NCBI GenBank assembly: GCA_036555105.1
Contig: DATBMA010000002.1
Location: 1-29,975 of the forward strand
DNA from: DATBMA01 sp036555105
GTDB lineage: Bacteria; Actinomycetota; Acidimicrobiia; Spongiisociales; ZC4RG35
Direction: 5' to 3'
DNA length: 29,975 bases
Shown here: positions 14,468 to 21,539 of the stretch, piece after piece
Numbering within the stretch: position 1 is the stretch's first letter
Layout: each line of letters starts with the position of its first letter
The notes under the pieces: model-generated
The model's database searches: none
What the model was told of the DNA's origin: nothing
What the model saw: the letters and a program-made list of their open reading frames with translations, nothing else
Position numbers and translations under genes: made by a program

Positions 14468-14520
14468 GTCGCACGGTCGCACAGTCGGACGGTCTCACAG
14501 TCGCACGGTCGCACGGTCAC
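14468..14520. repeat. Six-and-a-half copies of an 8-bp tandem repeat (GTCGCACG)
   Basis: Units at 14468, 14476, 14484, 14492, 14500 and 14508, plus a partial GTCAC. The consensus is GTCGCAC followed by G or A; two units have one internal change (GTCGGACG, GTCTCACA). The array fills the gap between yqgE and rnhB and could vary by slipped-strand copying. Confidence 0.85.
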
Positions 14521-14551
14521 CGAGAGACCTCGAGATCGTGAGGCCTCTCGC

Positions 14552-14557
14552 TACCGT
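14552..14557 (+). promoter_or_regulatory. -10 box TACCGT for a leaderless rnhB mRNA
   Basis: TACCGT ends 7 nt before GTG 14565, supporting that GTG over the in-frame GTGs at 14538 and 14556. Confidence 0.45.
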
Positions 14558-14564
14558 GCCCACG

Positions 14565-15287
14565 GTGACGACCACCGTTCCCCGCCTGCGCCAGGCGCTG
14601 GCCGGCACCGCTCCCTCGATCCGGCTGGAGCAGGAATTGTGGACTGCCGGCCACGAGGTGGTGGTGGGGATGGACGAAGTGGGGCGGGGGAGTTGGGCCG
14701 GTCCCTTGACCGTCGGTGCGGCCGTCATCCCGACCGACCGCAGGGTCTACAAGGTCAGGGACTCCAAGCTGCTCACCGAGGCGGAGCGCGAAGCCATGTT
14801 CGATCGGGTGGCCGGCTGGTGCCGGGCATGGTCGGTCGGCCACGCCTCCTTCCAGGAATGCGATGAGCTCGGCATGTCTGCCGCCCAACGACTGGCCGCC
14901 CGTCGAGCTCTGGACGGGTTGGGGCTCCATCCAGACCGGGTGATCCTCGACGGCAAGTGGGACTTCGTCGGCGGGGCGATCCGAATCGTCAAAGGTGATC
15001 GTAAGTGCTTGTCCATCGCAGCTGCCTCGATGCTCGCCAAAGTGACGAGAGATCGGATCATGCGCGGCCTCGCTCCGGAGTTCCCGTATTACAACTTCGA
15101 AGCGAACAAGGGTTACCCATGCCCTGAGCACAAGGCGGGGCTGCAGGCATGGGGCCCGAGCGCCATCCATCGCCGCTCATGGGTGTTCATGGACTATCTG
15201 ATCTGGAGAGGGATCCACCGCTATGTGCGGCCGGACGCCCAGCTGAGCTTCGACCTGGACGGAGCGCCCGAGGACGAGCCCTCCTAG
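14565..15287 (+). CDS. rnhB: Ribonuclease HII
   Basis: Endonuclease of 240 aa that cuts the RNA strand of RNA-DNA hybrids and begins removal of misincorporated ribonucleotides. The four acidic active-site positions are visible: Asp37 and Glu38 in GMDEVGRGSWAGP, the aspartate in VILDGKWDF, and the aspartate in KVTRDRIM. DSKLL and the C-terminal GYPCPEHKAGLQAWGPSAIHRRSW are also typical of RNase HII. The reading frame is open far upstream through the tandem repeats, so the start is a judgement: GTG 14565 fits a -10 box 7 nt upstream, with GTG 14538 (GAGAG upstream) as the alternative. The TAG stop at 15285-15287 overlaps the convergent esterase stop inside a CCTAGG palindrome. Confidence 0.95.
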   Translation: MTTTVPRLRQALAGTAPSIRLEQELWTAGHEVVVGMDEVGRGSWAGPLTVGAAVIPTDRRVYKVRDSKLLTEAEREAMFDRVAGWCRAWSVGHASFQECDELGMSAAQRLAARRALDGLGLHPDRVILDGKWDFVGGAIRIVKGDRKCLSIAAASMLAKVTRDRIMRGLAPEFPYYNFEANKGYPCPEHKAGLQAWGPSAIHRRSWVFMDYLIWRGIHRYVRPDAQLSFDLDGAPEDEPS

Positions 15288-16006
15288 GAGATCAGCTCTT
15301 CCAGATAGCGGGGGAACATCGCTCGCCAAGTGACCCAGTCGTGGGGCCATTCCGGCCCCCACTCGTCCACCCGATTGGGGACGCCCTGGCCGCCCAGCAC
15401 GGCCGCCGTCTGCCACGACTGAGCGGGGTCCTCGGCCATCCCGAGGCCGTGCGCAAGCAGAACGAACCGCTGGCGAAGCGCGTCCAGGTGAGGCCCGTCC
15501 AGGCCGGGCAGGTAGTGGATGGGTGAGGAGAAATAGAAGTCGGGGGGCATCGGCCCATCGAGCCAACGACTCAGGTCGTAGGTTCCGGAGAGGCACAGGG
15601 CCGCGGAGAACACATCGGGGTGCCGGCACAACACCTCGAGGGCGTTGAAGGCCCCGATCGACGACCCCGCCACGATGACCTCTTTCTCCTGGCCGTTGTC
15701 GGCCCAGATCGCTGGGACGACCTCGAATCGGATGGCGGCATCGAAAGTCGTCATCAGTCGGGACGATGGCTCATCGCCTGCCCCCGTCAGCCAGGCCCGC
15801 CCGTTGATCGAGTCGACCGAATAGACCCTGATGCGACCGGCCTCGATCAATTCCTCGAGCACCGAGATCACGTGGAACCGCTCTATCTCCTCGCAGTCGC
15901 CGCCGGCAGTCGGGAAGATGAGCACCGGCGCCCCGCCCATGCCCCAGCGGACCACCGTCAGGTCCTGTCCCAGCCGCTCGGAGAACCAGGTGTCGGTGGC
16001 TTTCAC
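15284..16006 (-). CDS. Esterase-like alpha/beta hydrolase
   Basis: Predicted serine esterase of 240 aa in the putative-esterase (esterase D/Fes-like) group. The nucleophile lies in GSSIGA (Ser116), and His222 in WPHDWVTWR near the C-terminus matches the usual catalytic histidine; the acid is not pinned down. WGMGGAPVLIFPTAGGDCEE near the N-terminus forms the oxyanion region. There is no signal peptide. GTG 16006 overlaps the stop of the upstream ATP-grasp gene as GTGA and has GAGGG 6 nt upstream, so the two are translated together. That suggests the esterase works on, or undoes, the product of the ATP-grasp enzyme (inference). The substrate is unknown. Confidence 0.85.
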   Translation of the reverse strand: MKATDTWFSERLGQDLTVVRWGMGGAPVLIFPTAGGDCEEIERFHVISVLEELIEAGRIRVYSVDSINGRAWLTGAGDEPSSRLMTTFDAAIRFEVVPAIWADNGQEKEVIVAGSSIGAFNALEVLCRHPDVFSAALCLSGTYDLSRWLDGPMPPDFYFSSPIHYLPGLDGPHLDALRQRFVLLAHGLGMAEDPAQSWQTAAVLGGQGVPNRVDEWGPEWPHDWVTWRAMFPRYLEELIS

Positions 16007-17349
16007 AGCTGTCCCTCGAGCCCTTCCTCCTGGCCTTCGACTTGGACCGTCACCGGCAGCGGCTCGGTGGGTGATGAGGTGCCTGGCATCGGAGTGCTGC
16101 CGACGGCGTCGAGACGGTCGCGCTCGGTCTTCCGCCAGAACTGGACCAGGCCCCAAAAGTGGTCGGTGAAGCCCTCGACCTCGTCGGCGGGGAAGAGGGC
16201 GCCGACCTTACGATGGACCGCCTCGCGGGCCCGATCAGTCCCGAAGTAGTCCCATGCCACCTCGTCCAGATCCCCCAGGAAGCGCTCGCAGAAGTCGTTG
16301 AATCGCTCGGTCTCGAAGCGGTCATGGGCTATCTCGGCATACGCCCGCAGCTTCTCCCGATATGGCAGGTCGGTGTCGGCCACGAGGAAGAACGGGATCC
16401 AGTCGGGGTGATGACGCATCCGCCGGCGGGTTGCGGCCACGTAGAGCGACCACCTGATCTTGGCCTTGACCAACCAGGGCAGGTGGTAGTGGAGGCTGGT
16501 CACCTGGCTGTCCGGACAGGCGTTGGCGAAGTCGATGGGATAGAAGGTCCCGTCCTTTCGCAGCGCCTCACAAGAGTTGAAGTCCCAATTGAAGAACGAG
16601 TTGATGGTCAAGGTCATGTCAGACAAAAGGCTCCATTCGGCCGAGTCGACGAAGTTGAAGTCGACCTGGTACCGCTGGTGGAGGGGCAGGGTCGGGTCGT
16701 AGCGGATCACATTGACCTGGGGGCCCACCGCCAGACAGCGCACGAAGAGGTCGTACGGCTCGATCGCCTGTTGCAAATGCATGATGCTGCGTCCGCTCTG
16801 GTCGTAGGCGTTGCGGAGTTGCTCTTCATTTTCGATTCGAGATACCCCCCGCCATGCCCCGCCGTCGTACGGCTTCAGATAGCTCGGGTAGCCGATCCTG
16901 GCTCCGATCTCCCCGAGGTCGAAGTGGCGGGCGTATTGGCTCAGGGTGACCTGCAGGTCCGGCTGGGGCTCGTACTCCTTGGGTGGGAGCAGAGCCGTCT
17001 CCGGAACGGGGAGGCCGAGGCGCATCATCGCCGCATAGGACGTGTGCTTCTCCATCGCCTGGATGGTGAAGGGGTTGTTGAGGACGTAGAGGTCGTCATG
17101 GACGACAGCCTTCTTTATCCACTCGCGACTGGTGTGGTACCAGTGGGTCAGACGGTCCAACAGCACGTCGTAACGAACCGACTGGTCGAGGTCGAAGGGC
17201 TCGATCGTCACCCGCTCGACTCGGAAGGTGATGTCGTCGCCGCCGATGCGCACATGGGGATCGAGGCGGGCGAGGATGTCTTCGTAGTAGATCGGCCAGT
17301 CGAGGTCGGCGCCCAGGCTGAGGCCGATGAGTCGTTCCATTGCCGCCAC
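16003..17349 (-). CDS. ATP-grasp domain protein of unknown substrate
   Basis: Predicted ATP-dependent ligase of 448 aa. The N-terminal ~90 residues form a pre-ATP-grasp-like domain. The ATP-grasp core shows YPSYLKPYDGG (Lys159), an equivalent of the hinge region around QQAIEPYDLFV, and a metal-binding end INSFFNWDFNSCEAL plus FYPIDFANACPD (269-280). The last ~150 residues are helical and charged, with a hydrophilic, Pro- and Glu-rich tail. Such enzymes join a carboxylate to an amine or thiol through an acyl phosphate; the substrates are not evident. It forms an operon with the downstream esterase by GTGA overlap. GTG 17349 has TAGCCT 8 nt upstream; ATG 17340 is an equally possible start. Confidence 0.8.
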   Translation of the reverse strand: MAAMERLIGLSLGADLDWPIYYEDILARLDPHVRIGGDDITFRVERVTIEPFDLDQSVRYDVLLDRLTHWYHTSREWIKKAVVHDDLYVLNNPFTIQAMEKHTSYAAMMRLGLPVPETALLPPKEYEPQPDLQVTLSQYARHFDLGEIGARIGYPSYLKPYDGGAWRGVSRIENEEQLRNAYDQSGRSIMHLQQAIEPYDLFVRCLAVGPQVNVIRYDPTLPLHQRYQVDFNFVDSAEWSLLSDMTLTINSFFNWDFNSCEALRKDGTFYPIDFANACPDSQVTSLHYHLPWLVKAKIRWSLYVAATRRRMRHHPDWIPFFLVADTDLPYREKLRAYAEIAHDRFETERFNDFCERFLGDLDEVAWDYFGTDRAREAVHRKVGALFPADEVEGFTDHFWGLVQFWRKTERDRLDAVGSTPMPGTSSPTEPLPVTVQVEGQEEGLEGQL

Positions 17350-17388
17350 GGGCGGTGAGGCTAACGGCCACCCACCCGGACGGGTCGG

Positions 17389-18450
17389 TCAGCCGAGGCC
17401 TTCCGCGTTGGCGGGATAGGCGTCCAACCCTTGGGCTTCGAGGGCGCCGACCAGCCCGGTCTCGAGCAGCTCGGTGGCGGCCCCGTCGCCGCGCAGTGTT
17501 GCGTCGAAATGGGCGAGGGCCAGCCCGCGGGTGAACCTGTGAGCCTGTTCCTCGGGTGCGAGCTCTTCGATCGGGACCATCTCCCGCCCAAGCCAATCGA
17601 GCTCGGCCGGCAGGACCGCCGTACGCATCGACTCGTGGCTGATCGCCACCTGGTCGCCGAAGTGGGAGTGATCGGCTCGACGGAGAACGATCATCTGCTT
17701 CGGAGCCGGGGCGCGCCCGAACAACTCGTACATGCCCGACAGGGGGAGGGTCACGTCGTCCTCTGCCACAAGGAAGAGAGCCGGAACCGGCCGCCCCCAC
17801 TCAAAGTCGAGCCGGAGCGGGAGGATCCCTGGCCGCGGGTTGGCAGCGCCGCCGGGGGCTAGCGCCACGACTGATCGAATCGATTTCTCCTCTCCGACTG
17901 CGGCCAGCGCGGTCCATCCTCCGAAACTGTGTCCGCAGATTCCAATGCCGGATTCCAACCCGATCCCCATCCCACCTGCCGACTGCCGGATCGTTTGAGT
18001 GAGGAAGACGATGTCCGGGACCCTGCCGCCGATGATCGCCTGAATTCGGTCTTTACGCTCGTCCGGGGTCGCGTCGGGATTCGGTCCGAGGGCCGGGTCG
18101 ATCATCTCGGAGTGGTCGAGGGCAGCCACGAGGTAGCCGTGGCTCGCCAGATGGGTGGTGAGGAAAGTGGCACTCTGCCTGCCGGCGCCACTGCTGTGCG
18201 AGAAGAGAAGCAAGGTGCGGGGGCCCGGCCGCGGGTCGGCGTCACGGATAGCAGCCTGGTTCCGGGTGGCACCGGTCCTGTCTAGGAACGAGTCCTGGTG
18301 GTCGGGCTCGAGGTCGGCACCGATGTTGACCCCGGTGGCCGGGTACCAGACCTCGCACTCGAAGCTGCGTCCCCTCGCACCATCAACGGCTGGAACGGTC
18401 CTTACCCCCACCGGGTAAGGACCGCGGCTGAACGGGTCATAGCTCGGCAC
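17389..18450 (-). CDS. Alpha/beta hydrolase, platelet-activating-factor acetylhydrolase-like
   Basis: Serine hydrolase of 353 aa in the PAF-acetylhydrolase II / dienelactone-hydrolase-like group. It starts with the family-typical SRGPYPVGVRT and CEVWYPA. Catalytic features are LLLFSHSSGAGR, the nucleophile elbow GHSFGG (Ser175), VAEDDVTLP with the candidate acid (Asp231 or Asp232), and ADHSHFGD with the histidine (261 or 263). There is no signal peptide, so cytoplasmic. The open frame continues to 18723, but that extension runs antisense through the aconitase X gene; GTG 18450 is chosen because conservation starts there and TACGCT lies 9 nt upstream. The gene is divergent from aconitase X with 37 bp between them and lies 39 bp before the ATP-grasp gene on the same strand. 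Confidence 0.85.
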   Translation of the reverse strand: MPSYDPFSRGPYPVGVRTVPAVDGARGRSFECEVWYPATGVNIGADLEPDHQDSFLDRTGATRNQAAIRDADPRPGPRTLLLFSHSSGAGRQSATFLTTHLASHGYLVAALDHSEMIDPALGPNPDATPDERKDRIQAIIGGRVPDIVFLTQTIRQSAGGMGIGLESGIGICGHSFGGWTALAAVGEEKSIRSVVALAPGGAANPRPGILPLRLDFEWGRPVPALFLVAEDDVTLPLSGMYELFGRAPAPKQMIVLRRADHSHFGDQVAISHESMRTAVLPAELDWLGREMVPIEELAPEEQAHRFTRGLALAHFDATLRGDGAATELLETGLVGALEAQGLDAYPANAEGLG

Positions 18451-18474
18451 CGGTTCTCGAGCGTAACCCCGCTT

Positions 18475-18480
18475 TAAGGT
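18475..18480 (+). promoter_or_regulatory. -10 box TAAGGT for a leaderless aconitase X mRNA
   Basis: TAAGGT ends 7 nt before GTG 18488. Its AAGG could also be read as a weak Shine-Dalgarno sequence, so the two readings compete. Confidence 0.4.
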
Positions 18481-18487
18481 CGCGATC

Positions 18488-19714
18488 GTGGAGCTGGAAG
18501 TGAGAGACAAGGCGCGCCTTGCCGGATCGGAAGGCCCCGGCGTCGCTCTTGCCATGCGGGTCGTGACCGGGATGGGCGAGGCGGTCGGGGCGACCTCTCT
18601 GTTGGATGTGACCGGGGCCCACGTCGACTCTTGCTTGTACCACGGCCGGGCCGGACTCGACTTTGCCCTGCGCCTGGCTGAGGGCGGAGCCATGGTCTCG
18701 GTTCCGACCACCCTCAACATCACCTCCCTGGACCTGCTCCATCCGGAGCTCTACCGCGGCGACGGCAACGAGGCCGCGGCTGCTCGAAGGCAGCTGGAGG
18801 CATACGAGGCAATGGGGTGCCGGCCCACCTGGACATGTGCCCCTTATCAACTGGAGGCGCGGCCCGGCTTGGGAGAGCACATCGCCTGGGCGGAGTCGAA
18901 CGCCATCGTCTTCGCCAACTCGGTGCTGGGAGCCCGCACCGGCCGCTACGGCGACTTCTTCGACATCTGCGCCGCCGTCACCGGGCGGGTGCCGGCGGCC
19001 GGGCTCCACCTCGACTGGAACCGACTCGGGGGAGTGGTCTTATCGGTCGAGCCCCGACGGTGGGACATGTCTACGAGCCTGTTCTATGCCGCCCTCGGGC
19101 ACGTGGTCGGGGGTCGGGCCGGCGCCTTGGTGCCGGTGATCCAGGGCTTGCCGGCCAAGACCACCGAGGATCATTTGAAAGCGCTGGGCGCCGCCGCCGC
19201 TTCTTCCGGGAGCGTGGCGATGTTCCATGCGGTGGGGATCACCCCCGAGGCGCCCACTCTCGAAGCCGCCACCGGTGGGCGGCCGCTGCCGACCGAACAG
19301 ATCACCGATGAGCACCTGGATGCTGCCGTGCGTGAGCTCAGCACCGGCTCGGCTGCGAATGTCGATGCCGTCTGTCTCGGCACTCCCCACTTCTCGCTCG
19401 CAGAGTTCGGGCGGTTGCGCCAGGCGCTGGCGGGGAGGAGGGCGGCGCTTCCTCTTTACGTCAACACCGGGCGTGGGGTGCTCGGCGACCTCCAAGCTCG
19501 GGGTTGGGATGAGGAGCTCAGCGCTTTGGGGGTGACGATCGTGACCGACACCTGCACCTACCTCACCCCGATCCTTGCTGACGCCATCAGGACGGTGATG
19601 ACCGACAGCGGCAAGTGGGCGTTCTATGCGCCAGCCAACCTGGGCGTCGACGTGGTGCTGGCGGACCTCGACATGTGCGTGAACAGGGCGGTAGCGGGGA
19701 GAGTGGGCTCATGA
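18488..19714 (+). CDS. Aconitase X large (catalytic) subunit
   Basis: Large subunit of aconitase X (former DUF521), an iron-sulfur dehydratase, 408 aa. Characteristic stretches: THVDSCLYHG-like GAHVDSCLYHG (43-53), VSVPTTLNITSLDL, the very conserved MGCRPTWTCAPY (109-120), ANSVLGARTGRYGDF, VDAVCLGTPHFS and the C-terminal TDTCTYLTP. Cysteines 49, 111, 117 and 161 and the one in TDTC are candidates for the cluster; I cannot assign the ligands. Characterised members dehydrate cis-3-hydroxy-L-proline in bacteria and phosphomevalonate in archaea. Here the large and small subunits are separate genes. No proline or mevalonate genes are adjacent, so the substrate stays open. GTG 18488 starts 7 nt after a TAAGGT box. 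Confidence 0.93.
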   Translation: MELEVRDKARLAGSEGPGVALAMRVVTGMGEAVGATSLLDVTGAHVDSCLYHGRAGLDFALRLAEGGAMVSVPTTLNITSLDLLHPELYRGDGNEAAAARRQLEAYEAMGCRPTWTCAPYQLEARPGLGEHIAWAESNAIVFANSVLGARTGRYGDFFDICAAVTGRVPAAGLHLDWNRLGGVVLSVEPRRWDMSTSLFYAALGHVVGGRAGALVPVIQGLPAKTTEDHLKALGAAAASSGSVAMFHAVGITPEAPTLEAATGGRPLPTEQITDEHLDAAVRELSTGSAANVDAVCLGTPHFSLAEFGRLRQALAGRRAALPLYVNTGRGVLGDLQARGWDEELSALGVTIVTDTCTYLTPILADAIRTVMTDSGKWAFYAPANLGVDVVLADLDMCVNRAVAGRVGS

Positions 19715-20067
19715 CCGCGGAGGTTCCGGAGGGACCGCGTCTGGTCCTCACCCAGCCGTTGAGTTTCTGGGGCGGGGTGGATCCGACGGATGGATCGATC
19801 ATCGACACCCACCATCCTCAAAGAGGTGAGTCGGTGCGGGCGATGGTTCTGGTGATGCGGCGGGGGAGAGGATCCTCTTCGTCGGCGACGGTTCTGGCCG
19901 AATGCCTCCGGCTCGGAACAGGTCCCGCCGCCATCGTGATGGAAGAGATCGATGAGGTGCTGGCGGTCGGGGCACTGGTGGCCAAAGAGTTGTATGGGGT
20001 CGACTGCCCGGTCCTGGCTGATCCCGTCGTCTTTCGAGAGGTCGTCGGCCCGAGCCTCGATTCCTAA
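19711..20067 (+). CDS. Aconitase X small (swivel) subunit
   Basis: Small swivel-domain subunit of aconitase X (former DUF126), 118 aa. It completes the active site of the large subunit encoded just upstream. The key glycine/serine loop RRGRGSSSSATVLAE (51-65) is intact, as are LSFWGGVDPTDGSIID and GVDCPVLADP. ATG 19711 overlaps the large-subunit stop as ATGA and has GAGAG upstream, so the two subunits are made at linked rates. The TAA stop is shared with the -10 box of galE (TAATCT at 20065-20070). Confidence 0.92.
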   Translation: MTAEVPEGPRLVLTQPLSFWGGVDPTDGSIIDTHHPQRGESVRAMVLVMRRGRGSSSSATVLAECLRLGTGPAAIVMEEIDEVLAVGALVAKELYGVDCPVLADPVVFREVVGPSLDS

Positions 20068-20070
20068 TCT
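20065..20070 (+). promoter_or_regulatory. -10 box TAATCT for a leaderless galE mRNA
   Basis: TAATCT ends 6 nt before ATG 20077 and overlaps the stop codon of the aconitase X small subunit. There is no Shine-Dalgarno sequence. Confidence 0.5.
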
Positions 20071-20076
20071 CGTCGG

Positions 20077-21087
20077 ATGCGGATTCTCGTGACCGGAGGC
20101 ACTGGCTTCGTCGGCAGCCACGCGGCGGTGGCCCTGGCCGAGGCCGGCCATGTACCTGTGCTGCTGGACAACCTGGCCAACAGCCAGGTATCGGTGGTGG
20201 AGCGGATCGGGGAGATCACCGGGACCGTGCCTGTCTTCGTTGAAGGCGACATCCGCGATTCAGCTGCGGTCGCAGAGCTACTACGAGACGAGGAGTGCGA
20301 GGCAGTCATGCACTTTGCAGCTCTCAAGTCGGTCGAGCAGTCGGTGGCGCAACCACTGGTGTACTACGAGAACAACGTCGGAGGGACCAGGGTCCTGTTG
20401 GAGGCGATGAGCCGCGCCGGTGTGAGGTCGCTCGTGTTCAGCTCCTCGGCCACGGTCTATGGGGAACCGGAGGCTCTCCCGCTGCGAGAAGATGCGTCCC
20501 TGGGGGACCCGGCCAACCCTTACGGCGCCACCAAGCTGTTCTGTGAGCGGATCCTGCTCGACCTGTTCCGATCTGATCCATCGTGGTCGTTGGTGATGCT
20601 GCGCTACTTCAACCCGGTTGGCGCCCACCCGAGCGGCCTGATCGGCGAGGACCCGAGGGGAGAGCCGACGAACTTGATGCCGCTGGTCACCCAGGTAGCT
20701 GCCGGCCTGCGACCGGTGCTGCGGGTGTTCGGTGACGACTACCCGACCCGGGACGGAACTCCGATCCGGGACTATGTCCATGTGATGGACGTGGCCGAGG
20801 GGCATGCCGCTGCCCTGGCCCTGGCCGATCAACCCGGGGCCTGGGTCTACAACCTGGGGACCGGGATCGGGAGCACGGTTCTCGAGGTTCTGGGGAAATT
20901 CAAGGCTTCGACCGGGATCGAGGTGCCTTATCAGATCGCACCGCGGCGGGCAGGCGACGTCGCTGCCACCTGGGCCGATTGCTCCAAGGTTGAGTCAGAG
21001 TTGGGCTGGAAGGCCCGCCTTGACCTGGGCGACATGTGCACCGACGCCTGGCGCTGGCAACAGGAGCTCGGCACCGCTGGACTATGA
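20077..21087 (+). CDS. galE: UDP-glucose 4-epimerase
   Basis: NAD-dependent epimerase of 336 aa interconverting UDP-glucose and UDP-galactose, feeding cell-wall and exopolysaccharide sugars. It is a short-chain dehydrogenase with the Rossmann motif TGGTGFVGSH (6-15), Ser124 in FSSSATVYGE, and the catalytic pair Tyr149 and Lys153 in YGATK. RYFNPVGAHPSGLIGEDP, DGTPIRDYVHVMD and the C-terminal RRAGDVAATWADCSK are diagnostic for GalE within the extended SDR family. Length is as expected. It begins 9 bp after the aconitase X small subunit but appears to have its own leaderless promoter. A UDP-N-acetylglucosamine epimerase activity cannot be excluded from sequence. Confidence 0.95.
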   Translation: MRILVTGGTGFVGSHAAVALAEAGHVPVLLDNLANSQVSVVERIGEITGTVPVFVEGDIRDSAAVAELLRDEECEAVMHFAALKSVEQSVAQPLVYYENNVGGTRVLLEAMSRAGVRSLVFSSSATVYGEPEALPLREDASLGDPANPYGATKLFCERILLDLFRSDPSWSLVMLRYFNPVGAHPSGLIGEDPRGEPTNLMPLVTQVAAGLRPVLRVFGDDYPTRDGTPIRDYVHVMDVAEGHAAALALADQPGAWVYNLGTGIGSTVLEVLGKFKASTGIEVPYQIAPRRAGDVAATWADCSKVESELGWKARLDLGDMCTDAWRWQQELGTAGL

Positions 21088-21143
21088 CCTGCCACCTTCC
21101 CTCGAATCTCCGACCAGGCCGAAGCTGCCAGTAACTAGAGTGA

Positions 21144-21159
21144 CATAATCAGGATTATG
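21144..21159. repeat. Perfect 7-bp inverted repeat in a convergent gap
   Basis: CATAATC, AG, GATTATG forms a 16-bp AT-rich palindrome in a GC-rich genome, between the ends of galE and the zinc-finger gene. The 2-nt centre makes it look like a protein-binding operator rather than a hairpin. No promoter or start codon of a recognisable gene is adjacent. Confidence 0.5.
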
Positions 21160-21179
21160 GGACAAGCGTCCAGGCACTC

Positions 21180-21521
21180 CTACGCCATGGCTCGCGGTTC
21201 TAGAGAGATACCTCGCACCGCCGCTGCCGCCTCGTAGAGGTGCCAGAACGCCTCGCTCAGGGCTTCCTGGCTCTCTCCTGCCGCCAGGTCCGACAAGACA
21301 TCATCGAGGGCACTCTCGATGCGGTAGAAGGCGTCCCTGGTCTGCTCGAAGGTGGATCGTGCAACGATGACCTCGTCGGCCCTCAGGTGGTGACGCCGGG
21401 CAGCCTCTCGGGCCTCGAAGGCGCGCTGGCGGTGTGAGCGCCGGCAGTACTCACGAGGCCTCCCACCGGTCGCGCTCTGGGCGATCTCCACGCCACACCA
21501 GCCACAACTGCGTTGCGTCAC
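21180..21521 (-). CDS. Hypothetical protein with a C-terminal helical region and an N-terminal zinc-knuckle
   Basis: Small 113-aa protein. The N-terminus has CGWC (residues 6-9) and, after GGRPREY, a third cysteine (26) followed by RRSHRQRAFEAREAARR; Cys6, Cys9, Cys26 and His30 could bind zinc. The pattern resembles the RRxC-S-x-CGNR-type knuckles of actinobacterial regulators, but that is only a similarity of form. The remaining ~65 residues are helical and acidic (FYRIESALDDVLSDLAAGESQEALSEAFWHLYEAAAAV). Nucleic-acid binding is possible. GTG 21521 is the start; a TATCAT hexamer lies 8 nt upstream. The gene is 18 bp downstream of the PH-domain gene. Confidence 0.75.
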   Translation of the reverse strand: MTQRSCGWCGVEIAQSATGGRPREYCRRSHRQRAFEAREAARRHHLRADEVIVARSTFEQTRDAFYRIESALDDVLSDLAAGESQEALSEAFWHLYEAAAAVRGISLEPRAMA

Positions 21522-21539
21522 TGTGACGAATGATAGCGG

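Noticed and set aside
14468..14520. CRISPR array
   Set aside because: The units are 8 bp and directly adjacent with no spacers, so this is a simple tandem repeat.
16159..17358. 399-aa plus-strand open frame
   Set aside because: Antisense to the ATP-grasp gene; no recognisable domain and no supporting start signal.
21144..21159. Transcription terminator after galE
   Set aside because: The palindrome has a 2-nt centre and no U-tract, so it cannot form a normal hairpin.
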